The notes under the pieces: model-generated
Database searches by the model: none
Seen by the model: the letters and a program-made list of their open reading frames with translations, nothing else
What the model was told of the DNA's origin: nothing
Program-made: the position numbers and the translations under genes
Shown here: positions 11,828-22,090 of the stretch, one piece after another
How the letters are laid out: the number at the start of each line of letters is the position of its first letter
Position numbering within the stretch: position 1 is the first letter of the stretch
Assembly: GCA_030068075.1 (NCBI GenBank)
Contig: CM057832.1
Coordinates: forward strand, 79,082,502-79,146,501
DNA: 64,000 nt
From: Paguma larvata
Lineage: Eukaryota > Chordata > Mammalia > Carnivora > Viverridae
Reading direction: 5' to 3'

Positions 11828-11912
11828 CGATACAGTAGCCGGTTGTCATCTTGATTTCAAAGAGTGCAATGCTGGCTGTGCTTCCCTGTCCCAGCACACC
11901 TTCTATTAAAAT
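11828..11912 (-). CDS. MAMDC2: MAMDC2 internal exon B: end of MAM domain 1
   Basis: An 85-base exon on the minus strand. Acceptor gttgtgcag|ATT, donor ATCG|gtaagtg (a near-perfect donor). It starts in phase 0, follows exactly on the phase-0 end of exon A, and ends in phase 1. The 28 complete codons begin ILIEGVLGQGSTASIALFEI and end KMTTGYCI; the left-over G is completed to Glu by exon C. Known: the last strand of a MAM domain carries the motif I-x-hydrophobic-D/E-x-hydrophobic before a final Cys; here ALFEIKM and the C of GYCI fill those places. The sequence agrees with MAMDC2 as I know it, with Ser where human has Asn in GQGxTAS. This exon is short enough to be skipped without an obvious frame check (85 is not a multiple of 3), so skipping would shift the frame. 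Confidence 0.93.
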
Positions 11913-12677
11913 CTGCACAACACACGAGGAAGCAAGGAGTTAGGCTTCCCACACTGTGTTTCCTTGGTTCAGTATTTCAGTTACTAGTCAGGAACTGCTC
12001 AGCAATTCACGGCAAAGCGAGATTGCTTGTCTCCGCTAACTGCTACTGGATATCAATCTCAATCTCACGGTGGGCTTTATGGAAAGAATTTATGCACGTG
12101 CGTGTCTGTGTGTGTGTGCGCGCACGTGTAAGGTGAGCAAGGTGTCCGGTATACACTTGGAGCCAACTGTCTTTAATTGTCATCCCAACCACTCCCTTCT
12201 CTAGAGCCTCTGGTGGCACCAAGTGGCTGTGGATGGAGAAAGAACCATCAGGAACTGAGGGAAGAAGCCTCAGGGGGGGAAACCTTCGGAGGCGGGGGAG
12301 GGGGAGCACAATCTGACCACTGGTGGGAGACTCCACGGGAGATGGAAGAGGTTCATAAATCAACTAGTACTTTCTGTACTGCTGAAAAAAATGTGCAAAT
12401 TTTACATAAATGACAGAGGGCAGCATGACACTTTATGTGGCTGATTTCAAGCACTTTCGGGCTTCACATCTGGCCCGGTTTCTGGAAGTATTTGCTTTTC
12501 CTCATGTGATTTTAGCCCAATCTAGGGAACTCAGACCTAAGCCTTCCCTGAACCCTCCCTCCCTCCTGCCTGATGGGGACGCTGCATGTCGCAGGGGAAG
12601 AGGAGACTACAGCACGGCAATGCTTTTGATTGGAGAGGTGAGAAAGGGAATTGAAAAGGGAATTAGAAATGGAGAGA
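11913..12677. other. Intron between exons A and B
   Basis: Contains a short (gt)n/(gc)n purine-pyrimidine alternation at 12098-12126 and the G-rich patch listed separately. No gene or old repeat recognised. Confidence 0.5.
12273..12305 (+). other. G-rich patch with G-quadruplex potential
   Basis: A run of seven G, a 14-base loop-sized gap, then ggcgggggaggggg. Four runs of three or more G can be chosen within 33 bases, which is the usual condition for a quadruplex. On the transcribed (minus) strand it would be C-rich. Confidence 0.45.
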
Positions 12678-12873
12678 GGGAGCCTGGGTGGCTCAGTCGG
12701 TTAAGTGTCCGGCTTCAGCTCGTGAGTTCGAGTCCCTCATCCAGCTCTGTGCTGACAGCTCGGAGCCCACTTAAGATCCTCTGTTCCCCTCTCTCTCTGC
12801 CCCTCCCCCACTCATGCATGCACGTGAGTGTGCCTTCTCTCTAGCTCAAAAATAAACAAACATTAAAAAAAAA
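12678..12873 (+). mobile_element. Felid SINE with internal deletion
   Basis: The head gggagcctgggtggctcagt is clear; the body lacks the usual aggtcatgatctc segment. The tail is aaaataaacaaacattaaa. Flanks aaatggaga and aaatggata suggest a diverged duplication. Confidence 0.92.
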
Positions 12874-13240
12874 GACTTAAAAATGGATAGTGTTTTCGTG
12901 AAGGCCCTGTTCTGTCCTCCATGAGAGTCTCACTAAATATCATACTTTGTGTTTGGACAAGCGAATCCAAACCCATCCTCCTTTCCTGCCCCGAACAACA
13001 CCCAGCTTCATGTTACATTGTCTACCTTCCTTTTCCAACACCGCTGAGGGAACAAACAGCCTCTATTTTGGAAAAGGAATTAGAACGTATCCTTAAAGTG
13101 GTTTTCCCCTTTCAAGGTATCTTCGCTTTTCCTTTTACCATAGTGAATGTTTTGTTCAAGATTTGTAGCAAACAAACCATCAAGAAGATAATGCACACAG
13201 CTTAGAAGGATGAAACAAAATTATTAGAAATGAGAATTCA
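12874..13240. other. Intron gap, no feature seen
   Basis: Unclassified AT-rich sequence between two SINEs; the open frame at 12921-13205 has no recognisable content. Confidence 0.45.
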
Positions 13241-13446
13241 GGGTGCCTAGGTGGCTCAGTTGGTTAAGCATCTGACTTCGGCTCAGGTCATGATCTCATG
13301 GTTTGTGAGTTCGAGGCTGACATCGGGTTCTCTGCTCTCAGCACAGAGACTGCTTTGGATCCTCTGTTCCCCTGTCTCTCTGCCCCTCCCTCTCTCTCCT
13401 CCTCTCTCTATCAAAAATAAATAAACATTAAAAAAAAAAAAAAAAA
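13241..13446 (+). mobile_element. Felid SINE
   Basis: Complete copy from gggtgcctaggtggctcagt to a 16-A tail. Flanking aaatgagaattc and aagtgcgaatgc look like a diverged duplication. Confidence 0.94.
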
Positions 13447-13648
13447 GAAGTGCGAATGCTCCCTAAAGGCCATTAGAAAACTTAGAAAATTTCCATCGAA
13501 GAGGTTAGTTCAGGCTCCATTTGGATTCTCACAGAAGTCCCACTTAAATAGACAAGAAAAAAATCTGGGAAGAAGTTCTTCTAAAGAATAAACAAAATAT
13601 CAATTTACTAAATATTAATTATTCATATTCTTCTGGGATGCGTCTCTT

Positions 13649-13844
13649 TTTTTAATGTTTGTTTGTTTATTTATTTTGCAGGGGGAGAGTGAGAGGAGGA
13701 GGGAGGAGGGAGAGAGAATCCAAAGCAGGCTCTGGGCTGTCAGTGCAGAGCCTGACATGGGCTCAATTTTACAAACCATGAGATCACGACCTGAGCTGAA
13801 ACCAAGAGTCAGATGCTTAACCAACTGAGCCACCCAGGTGCCCC
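13649..13844 (-). mobile_element. Felid SINE, reverse
   Basis: Complete reverse copy ending gccacccaggtgcccc. Flanks tgggatgcgtct and taggatacctct look like a diverged duplication. It lies only 129 bases downstream of exon A, oriented sense to MAMDC2. Confidence 0.93.
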
Positions 13845-13973
13845 TAGGATACCTCTATTATGTAGCAGCACATCCTAACACAGGAGGTAACTAACTTCGG
13901 TGGCAGAAGTTTTCATAAGATCTCAGAATAGCATAATGCTACGTGACAAGCCACGTGCCTAAGTTCCACCTAC

Positions 13974-14245
13974 CTTGAATTTCTTGGAACTGTTTTGTAA
14001 GTCCAAGCTGGCTATGAGCCAGCTGTCAGAAGGCTCCTTAGCTGACCAAAGCAAGCGATCAAAGCTTTCATCTTCGAATCTCAAGTAGAGGTTCAGCCGG
14101 CTGGTATCTGATAGAAACCCTGAAGATGTGGTTATCTGGTAGACCAGTCGCAGGCAGCTCCATTCCTCAGCCTGTAGGTCAGAACTTAGCAGCACGGCTT
14201 TTTCCCCTTGCTGGGCAAAGGAGGTGTCCACGTAGATGTAATGGC
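13974..14245 (-). CDS. MAMDC2: MAMDC2 internal exon A: main body of MAM domain 1
   Basis: A 272-base exon on the minus strand. Acceptor ctctttccag|GC, donor TTCAAG|gtaggt. It enters in phase 1 (GC completes a Gly codon) and ends in phase 0 after 90 further codons. The product begins HYIYVDTSFAQQGEKAVLLS and ends SLDLQNSSKKFK. By family numbering this is about residues 51-140. Known MAM features visible: the G-HY-hydrophobic-Y-V-D opening, the L-S-S-D-L then W-S-C-L-R-hydrophobic-x-Y strand with a conserved Cys, the L-N-L-Y-hydrophobic-R-F strand, and the LLW then D-S-W pair. One N-glycosylation sequon is present (Asn-Ser-Ser near the end). It agrees closely with MAMDC2 as I know it; no frameshift or stop. 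An open frame extends upstream of the acceptor to 14504 but that part is intron read-through. Confidence 0.95.
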
Positions 14246-14917
14246 CTGGAAAGAGAAAGGAGCCCCAGAAAGGGTCAGTCTGCTGTTTGCAACTCAGGGA
14301 AACACACGACTGTGGTCCAGTGAAGACACAGCTTACGGATGCCTTTCGATGGCCTACTGAATGTTGCCTGAAGATGGGATCTCTGCCTTCTTGTGAAAAA
14401 TTAGAAGATCCCGCAACACTGAGACCACGGTCATGTGACACAGGACAACGCCAGGCTGGAGCTAAGTAGTGCTGCGTCTTCAGAGGGTGACATGGGGGCT
14501 CCATCGTGCCATAATCCCCACTACACTCTATCGCCTTCTGACACTGAAGCCAAGAGTCTGTGGCCTATTATGATCTTACACCAGGCCCATTCAGCATGTG
14601 GCTTTCATCTTCCTGGTCCCCATATGCACGAGAGTTTGAGAAGTCAGGCTAAGGGGCTGCAGAAGCCAGAGAAGCGGCGTGCTCCCTGCTGGAGTCACAA
14701 TACCTTGGTGGACTGAACCTTCTCCTTCCACAGGTCCCCACACTCCCAGTGATTCGAGCTGCATCTAATCGGCATCATTATAGCACACTGAATTTATTTG
14801 GTTGCTGCACGTCTAGGGGGCCTGGGCAGGAAAAGTTCAGTGTCCACTAAACCTCACAGTTCTGATAACTAAGTGGGAAAGCATACGTAAGCCATGGAGA
14901 ACAGGCCGCCCATCACT
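14246..14917. other. Intron upstream of exon A
   Basis: Acceptor polypyrimidine tract just outside the exon, then sequence without recognised repeats. Open frames here are intronic. Confidence 0.5.
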
Positions 14918-15075
14918 TCCTTCTCCTCCACCCTCTCTTCCTTCCTCTACTTTCCCTTCTCGTCTTCTCTTCTCTCTTCTCCTTCCCCTTTTCCCCAAAC
15001 CTCCTCCTCAGCCTCCTCCTTTCCTTGACCTTTTTACACTCCCCTCCCCTCCTCCTGCCTCCCTTCCCTTATTCC
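14918..15075 (+). repeat. Long polypyrimidine tract
   Basis: About 158 bases of nearly pure C/T on the plus strand built from ctcctt, cttcct and cccctcc units, with only a few purine interruptions. On the sense strand of MAMDC2 this is a polypurine tract lying about 670 bases upstream of exon A. Confidence 0.9.
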
Positions 15076-16549
15076 TGACACTGACAGGTGGAGATACGTG
15101 GGCTATACCAGGAAGTGGAACAGAGTTTCTATGAAAAAACCAAAAAAACAAAACAAAAGAGATTGGAAGCAAGAATTGTAACCTGAGGCTTCTGAATCTG
15201 ACTCTGGTGGGTGGCTTCCTTCAGTAGTGACCTAATGTGTGCGTGTGTCTTGGGGACCCACTGCCCATGAGGCCTGCACTCTCACACTTGCTCGGAGGTT
15301 CCCATATTCATGGCCAGCATCTAACCTGCAGCCTTCCACCCTGGCACCACCTCCCCACCCCTTACATTTTAGGCTCCCCAACACCAAACTCTTACTACAA
15401 AGGCCCTGAAATTCCCCTTTGCTTTGCTTAATGTCCTTCAGTCCCCGTTCCCACACTCATTGCCCCAAATACCCACCCCAGCCAGGCCCCCTGGGCTTTC
15501 GTGGTAAGCGCTGATGGGCCAGTAGACCCTCGGCTGATGGCCGGCCTCGCAGTTAGGGCGCTATCGTCGAGGAGCTTCACTGGCCTGTGAAGAGTTTTGA
15601 GATCAACATCTATCTCCAGCGGGCAGTCTTTCAAAATGGTGACCACCCTCCCAGTACAAACAGCAACTGCTTCTAGTTGCCTACCGGGCTGTAATCGCCA
15701 CCATTACCCCCTGCACAGAGCGAACACTCACTATGAACCAGGGGCTGTTCCACGTGCTCCACATGCATTTCCTAGCTGTGGCGACTATGGGGTTTTGAAG
15801 CACTCGGGCCTGGGTTCTTGAGGCCAACTCTTCTTTTTAAACAGAAATGCCTGCTTCTTTGTGACATGAGGGGATGTGTAAGTGCCATCCTCATTTCCAG
15901 CTCTCTGCTACTCTCCCCAAAGAAGGGACTCCAAGCAGGCTGGTAGTGGGCTGGGCACGGGGACTGGGGGAACTCCTGAGAGCACTTTAACTCTTTTTTG
16001 AGGAAGTAGAGCGTTGGCACAGGGGGTCTAGCAGAGGAAAGGAACAAACTCCCTGATGTGCCCGATGGAGATTCACATGCCATGCCAACCCCCCGGCTCA
16101 CTTCTCCCAGCTTCTCTTGTTCTCCTGCTCTCTGCTTCCTTTCCCAGTTCTAGAAGGAAACAGCTCCCAAACCCGACCCCAGAGCCACCTGGAAGGGTCT
16201 ATTGGAACAGATCGCTGGGTCTGCCCTTGAGCTGCCATCATGTCGGTCTGGAGTGACACTGCACTTCTAACAGACTGCATTTCAGAGAAGTTCCTGCTGA
16301 TGGTGCTGCTGGTTTGGGGACCACATTTGAGACGCACAGATTTACAATATCGGACAGAGAAATAGGACTAACACGTTGGACCCCTCTTATCTATCAAAGA
16401 AAGAGCTAGCTACTGTTGCATGTAAAGGAGGGAGGAGACAGTACCACTTGGAGGTAAAACTCTAAGGTAAGTAAACGTGTGCCACAGCAGCCTCGAAGAG
16501 TCCATCCACTGGTGATTATCTTGGTCTTTGAGTGAATGCCATAAAAATC
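15076..16549. other. Intron gap, no gene or clear repeat
   Basis: About 1.5 kb of moderately GC-rich sequence free of SINE and L1. Several open frames of 60-110 codons on both strands, none with recognisable content. Confidence 0.5.
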
Positions 16550-16915
16550 TCTTTCTTGGAGCTAGAGAGTATTATGCTAAGCGAAATAAGTCAGTCAGAG
16601 AAAGACAAACACTGTATAATTGCCCTCATATGTGGAATTTAAGAAATAAAACAAACAAGCAAAGGGGAAAACAAAGAGAGAGAGGGAGGCAAACCAAGAA
16701 ACAGACTCTTAACCACGGGGAACAAACCGATGGTTACCAGAGGGGCGGTGGGTAGGGGGATGGGTTAAACAGGTGATGGGGATTAAGGAGTGCACGTGTC
16801 ATGATGAGCACCAGGTGATGTATGGAAGAGTTGAGTCACTATATTGTACACCTGAAACTAACATTACACTGTATGTTAGCTAGCTGGAATTTAAATAAAA
16901 ACTTAAAAAAAGACA
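16550..16915 (+). mobile_element. L1 LINE, 5'-truncated 3' end
   Basis: Carries the carnivore L1 3' landmarks in order: attatgctaagcgaaataag, ccctcatatgtggaattt, gaaacagactcttaacca, atgatgagcaccaggtgatg, ctggaatttaaataaaaac and an A tail. Only the last part of ORF2 and the 3' UTR remain. Confidence 0.9.
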
Positions 16916-17655
16916 TAATCTCTCACTATATCAGATTTTGTGATTAGCATACACTAATGCCCTCATATTAAGAACCTTTGAGAGCACATACTATAAAAAT
17001 GCATTATTTAAAATATCTTGATATTATATACTATGAAAGTTGGTGCTATTTTTTGAGAGCTCTTGATATCTCAGACATAAGTGTTGGCTATTTCAAAATA
17101 CTGGGATTTTGCATGTAAACTATAGACCTCAAATTCATTTCAGGTCATGCTGTGTGAATGTGCCTATTAGCCTCATTACAATCCATCCAAAGATTTATCT
17201 GACTCGACTGATTTTACATCCACTCAGTAGAGTGATGCATTTTCCCAGATCGAAGAACTAGCCCAAGTACTGCCTGCCTCTACTACCACTGCCAAGGCCA
17301 AGACAGATTTTCTTAATTAATTATACATTGTTTTTCTGCCCCTCCTTGGATGTAGCCTCAGAATCCTTCTAAACAGTGTTCCATGTAGACACCACCAATC
17401 AATTTAAGTTAGCACCTGAGACTACTTGTTATCCTTGTTCGTGGCTTCAGTGTCAAGAGTGTTTTCTGGGGTCATGTTAGAGCTAAAGTGAACATGAAGG
17501 GGAACATGGTAAATTTTGAAGAAGTTTTAGAAAATGAAGAGAGAATGAGGAAGATACTGATACCAGGGATGGTGACTTTCCCTGGATTATCACTAATAAA
17601 ATCGCTATTCTAGAACAAATTGATAATGTTTTTGGTGAGTTGTTTCTTCTTTATT
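16916..17655. other. Intron gap, no feature seen
   Basis: AT-rich sequence without a recognised repeat. Confidence 0.45.
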
Positions 17656-17908
17656 AAAAAGAATCATTGGGCGTCCCGGTGGCTCAATGGGTTAAGCGTC
17701 CAACTTCGGCTCAGGTCATGAGTTTAAGCTCCGCATCCAACTTTGGCTCATGGTTTCTGAGTTCAAGCCCCGCACTGAGCTTTGTGCTGACAGCTCAGAG
17801 CCTGGAGCTACTTCGGATTCTGTGTCTCCCTCTCTCTCTGCCTCTCGCCTGCTAACACTCTGTCTCTCTCTCTCTCAAAAAATAAACATTAAAAAAAAAA
17901 GAATCATT
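17656..17908 (+). mobile_element. Felid SINE with perfect target-site duplication and internal duplication
   Basis: The duplication aaaaagaatcatt lies at 17656-17668 and 17896-17908, 13 of 13 identical. The body contains a partial internal duplication: caacttcggctcaggtcatg, then a second caactttggctcatgg about 45 bases on, so this copy is longer than usual. Confidence 0.95.
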
Positions 17909-17999
17909 TTACTACTGAGTTAATGAGGTCTTCTTTGAGTGGGAAATATTTCATTTATTCTATCTGAATGAGAGTGACATCTTCAAGTTAATGTTGGAC
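17909..17999. other. Short intron spacer
   Basis: Nothing recognised between the SINE and the L1 remnant. Confidence 0.4.
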
Positions 18000-18570
18000 A
18001 TAATTTACATGCAATAAAACTCATCCTTTTAATACAATTCAGTGGTTTTTTAGCATTCTTACAAAGTTCTGCAACCATCACCTCTACCTATTTCCAGAAT
18101 CTTTTCATCACTCAAAAAAGAAATCCTATACCCATTTTTCCCTCCCACTAGCCTCTGGAAACCCTAGATCTACTTTCTATTTCGCTTCTCTGGAAATTCC
18201 AAATGAATGGAGCCATACAATAGGTGACTTTTTGTGATTGGCTTCTTTCACTTAGCATAATGTTTTCAAAGTTGAACACATTGTAGCATGTATTAAAATT
18301 TCATTCTTTTTCTGAGGCTGAAAAATATTCCATTTTATGGATATATCCCTATTTATCCATTCATCAGTTGATGGGTACTTGTGTTTTTTCTAAGTTGTTG
18401 GCTATGATGACTAAGGCTACTATGATCATCAGTGCACAGGTTTTTACGTAATACAAGTTTCAGTTCTCCTAGGTATACATTTAGGAGTGGAATTGTTAAG
18501 TCACATGTTAATTCTATGTTTAACTTTCTGAGAAACCGCCAAGCTGGTTTCTAAAATGGCAACACCATTT
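18000..18570 (-). repeat. L1M-type LINE remnant, reverse (part 1)
   Basis: Reverse-strand L1 3' region: ctgcaaccatcacctctacc, cttctttcacttagcataat, tatccattcatcagttgatg, ttaggagtggaattgttaag. The element continues after a short SINE fragment. Confidence 0.85.
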
Positions 18571-18632
18571 ACAAGTCCCTGAGATCAAGAGTCACATGCT
18601 CTACCGACTGAGCCAATCGAGCGCCAAGGCGT
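18571..18632 (-). mobile_element. SINE head fragment inside the L1
   Basis: Only the tRNA-like end is present, reverse: gagatcaagagtcacatgct then gactgagccaatcgagcgcc. It interrupts the L1 between 18570 and 18640. Confidence 0.65.
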
Positions 18633-19075
18633 CCCAGAGAACAAAAGTTTTTAATTTTGATAAAGTTCCAATTTCCTAATTTTTCTTTGATTGTGTGTGC
18701 TTTTGGTGTCATAGCTAAGAAGCCATTGTCTAATTTAAGGTCATACAGGTTTACAGCTATGTTTTCCTCTAAAAGTTTATAGTTCCAGCTATTACATTTA
18801 GGTCTTTGATCTATTTGGAGTTCGTGTTTGTCCATTAAATCGTCTTGGCATCTCTGTTGAAAATCAATTGAGCACAGATATAAGGATTTATTTCTGAACT
18901 CTCAATTATACTCCACTGATCTGTGTAATAAATAAACGCTCCCAATGTTGCAAGTCTTTGATTAATTTCAAGTTCTTAGAAAGTTGATTTTTCAGATTGT
19001 TGACTGTTCTCATGGCTTTTATGGGGACAGGATTTTCTGAAGTCCTTACTCCTCCATTCTTGCTAGCATCATTCC
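18633..19075 (-). repeat. L1M-type LINE remnant, reverse (part 2)
   Basis: Continues the same L1: tttggtgtcatagctaagaa, ttaggtctttgatctatttg, aatcgtcttggcatctctgt, gaaaatcaattgagcacaga, actctcaattatactccact. Confidence 0.82.
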
Positions 19076-19814
19076 CTTTCTTCATCTTTTTTTAACCAAT
19101 AAGAAAAGAAAACAGTGTTCCCGAGATGTTAAAGTACACACAAACAAATAAGAAAAGGCCAAGAACGGCAGAGATCACATTCAGACTGATTGGGATGTTG
19201 ACCGATACATCAGGCCAAGGGTCTGGGGGGAGATTTACTGGCCACGGTGTTGGAGACATGATGACAGGAAGGGAGCGAAGGATACTCTTCAAATACTGCT
19301 GCTTAGGCAGTTTGAACTGATTTATAAGACATTTATTAGAAATGATAAAATCTTTATAACAGGTCCGAAAAGGGCCATAAACTTCTGAATAGATTTTTTT
19401 TAAAGTAAGTCAGCAATCAAAACCAATAATTAAACCATCCGGCCAAAAACGTCAGGTGTCGTGAACGTCAGTCACACGCACACATCTGAAAACAACAGAA
19501 AAATCTTCTCTGTTTCAGTGAAGGCAGACATAACTGAGTTTTGAAGTCACATTCAATTGGCAAACATATCTGCACAGCTAGAGCTCAATGTATTAGAGAC
19601 TTCTAATAGAGCTCAATGTATTAATGGCTTCTGATAGCCAGGGCACAGTGTGACAGGACCATGACTCTGGCAATGTGGCCAGCACGTGAATCATGGGGGC
19701 CTTCCTGGTATCCTTGCAATTCCATTTGCTGATGAATGTACTGTCTTTCAGGTGTAATGGTCATGCTGGGGTGACCATGTGGCACAGTGGACCCCACCCA
19801 GGATCTGTAAAGCA
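19076..19814. other. Intron gap with a short tandem duplication
   Basis: No repeat family recognised apart from the two-copy 28-bp unit listed separately. Confidence 0.45.
19579..19634 (+). repeat. Two-copy 28-bp tandem duplication
   Basis: Unit 1 at 19579-19606 and unit 2 at 19607-19634 share tagagctcaatgtatta and then diverge slightly (gagacttctaa against atggcttctga). Confidence 0.85.
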
Positions 19815-20310
19815 TAACCATTGTTTAAAACTCTATCATGCACAGACAAACTGTGTCATCAGTTTCTTTATCTGCAAAATGGGGATAACAAAACAGTGGA
19901 GTCCTGTTACCTATACATTAATATCTGGGGAGGCAGTCAACATACTCAGAAAAAACCAACTGAAAAAGACCCAACCACCGCAATATATACAGACGCACAT
20001 GAAATGATTTCATACAAATAGCCACCAAATAAAATCTACTCGTATATTTCAACACTGAAAGGAAAACTGGCTGTGTTGCACATGGAAATAGTATAATATA
20101 TAGGGAGCCACGTACACTGTACTCTGTAACTTAAGCAAGTTTCAAGGGCAATTTTGATGGTGGCCGATTTTCACCCTTTGTGCCGACTTAGGAACATAAA
20201 GCTCCAGCGAGCGAGGACTTGCCATATACAGGGTCATTGTAAGAGCCTGATGAAAAGGATGTATCTAAAAAATGCTTTGTAACCTATAACGGTAATTGTT
20301 AGTTATTTCT
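19815..20310 (+). repeat. MIR remnant(s)
   Basis: A clear core, gtcatcagtttctttatctg then caaaatggggataacaaaac, lies at 19855-19900. A second MIR-like 3' end, atgctttgtaacctataacg then aattgttagttatttc, lies at 20270-20310. The sequence between is not recognised, so these may be two copies or one interrupted copy. Confidence 0.6.
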
Positions 20311-20884
20311 CTTATTTTCACGGAGAGGGTCCTTTAGTTGTTCCGGAGATAGTGAGAAGTTGCCTTCTCACTGTTGCCTCCTTTTTGTCCGATACGGTTC
20401 AGAGCCAACATTCGTTGAGGGAGAAGATCTGTAGTACCTTTTCAATGCTAACATGACAACAGTCTTCACCCAGTTCACCTAAGTTGACCCTTCCACATTG
20501 ACGTCTACACCTCTATGCTCTTTAGTGCTGGGCCCCTCCTGGCTGCCTGTCCTCACAGCTAAATCCCCCTGGCTGTCACCCAGGATTACTCACAATCCAA
20601 AGTGGAGCTTGGCACATTTACTCCTGGTATGGTCCTGGGTGAAAACTTGTGACCTAAATTTGATAATGACGCTGATGTCTCTATTTTGTTAGCTCTAAAG
20701 ACCATGTACGAACACAAGGACATGGCCTTCTTTTTGGCAGCTGCCTTCCCCAGGCTGAAGTCCAGCCCCCTGAACCCAGGCAATGACCTTCTCACCAGAT
20801 TTCCTGAAGGCCTTACTGCCTGCCTCCCTGCATGGGGTCCTGCCTGTGGAAGCACATGGTGCAGAGGGGGAAAGGGTAACAGTT
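20311..20884. other. Intron gap, no feature seen
   Basis: Unclassified sequence. Open frames on both strands overlap one another and show no domain. Confidence 0.45.
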
Positions 20885-21110
20885 ATCGCTCCAGCGTTTG
20901 GTTCAAATCCCAATCACACCACTTACAAATCGTGTCATTTCGAGCCAGTTACTTATACTATCTGAGACTCACTTTCTTCATTGGTAGAATGAGGATGCTA
21001 AAACACTGACTTTGCAGAGTTTTAAAGATTAAATAAGGTAACATAAGTAAAGCTCTTGGCACTGTGCCCAAGAGTTTGCATGGAGTAAACTCTTAATAAA
21101 TGTTAGTTCT
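20885..21110 (+). repeat. MIR SINE, nearly full length
   Basis: In order: ggttcaaatcccaatcacac, ctatctgagactcactttct, attaaataaggtaacataag, agctcttggcactgtgccca, taaactcttaataaatgtta. Confidence 0.88.
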
Positions 21111-21959
21111 TATCTTTCCAGCTACCTGATCAGTATACTCCTGCCGGTGGCTAGCTCATCTCATCATCTCATGTGGGACCTCCCTGATGCCCATTATCCT
21201 GCCCTTCTGACACCGGCCCACTGCAGGGAATATCCACCTGCAGCTGTATCCGTTCTCCTAAGTTCCTGCTCCAAAGTCGTGGAGCCACCCCAGTCTGTCC
21301 CATCCCATTGCCTGACTGTGCTTTCTGCCATGACAGTCATCTCCAGGATCTGCTGGCTGATCAAAGTAGCCCAGATAAGAATGCATGCAAAGCAACTAAT
21401 AGACGTTCAGAAGGTTTTTGGGTTATTTTTTTCTTGCCTATGGAAAAGAGAGGATGCCTTCACGTAGTGCCTCTTCAATTATGTATAAACCCATCAGCTT
21501 ACATTTTGAAGGAGTCTTGCTTTCTTCACACATCAAAGACTTCCAAAAAATTAAAAAGTCAAATGTATACAAAATGCAATGGGCATCGGGATTCTCAAAA
21601 ACTGTTGACGGTGTTACTAGAAAATAGATAGTATAGCACTTCTCAAATGTAAAAACTGTATTAAATATTCGAGATTGTTAATATGTTTTTTTTCCTATCA
21701 GATTCACAATTATTAATAAATCTACTGATTACCTCCGGCAGAAGAAGGTTCTGTTCTGAGAATATCTAAGAAAAATCACAGATTTCTATGGTTTGCATAA
21801 AGCCTGCTCACCTCCTGTGTCTAGGTTTACTAGACCCCTTTGGGGTTTATTTAGTAAATCACTAGATGAGTACATATGGACAGGAAGCAGAGATTCAAAG
21901 GGAACCGACATTCGTTGTGTTGCAGGAATGAGATTCTTGATATGTGTTCTTCCCTCCTA
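21111..21959. other. Intron gap, no feature seen
   Basis: Possible weak L2 3' similarity near 21130-21260, otherwise unrecognised. Confidence 0.35.
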
Positions 21960-22090
21960 ATCCTGATGGATGATCCTATTAGACAGGAAACATCACTTTA
22001 CAAGGGAGGAAAGCGATCCATGAAGGTCAGTGCACCAGTCCACGGTCATGGCCAGTGAACCAAGGTTGGGCTCCAAGTCCATGCTTTCCC
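21960..22090 (-). repeat. MIR remnant, reverse
   Basis: The phrases gacaggaaacatcactttac, gggaggaaagcgatccatga and ccaaggttgggctccaagtc fit the reverse strand of a MIR. Confidence 0.5.

Noticed and set aside
13959..14504. A single 181-codon minus-strand gene
   Set aside because: Only 13974-14245 is coding. The part beyond the ctctttccag acceptor is intron read-through and the part beyond the gtaggt donor is not MAM sequence.
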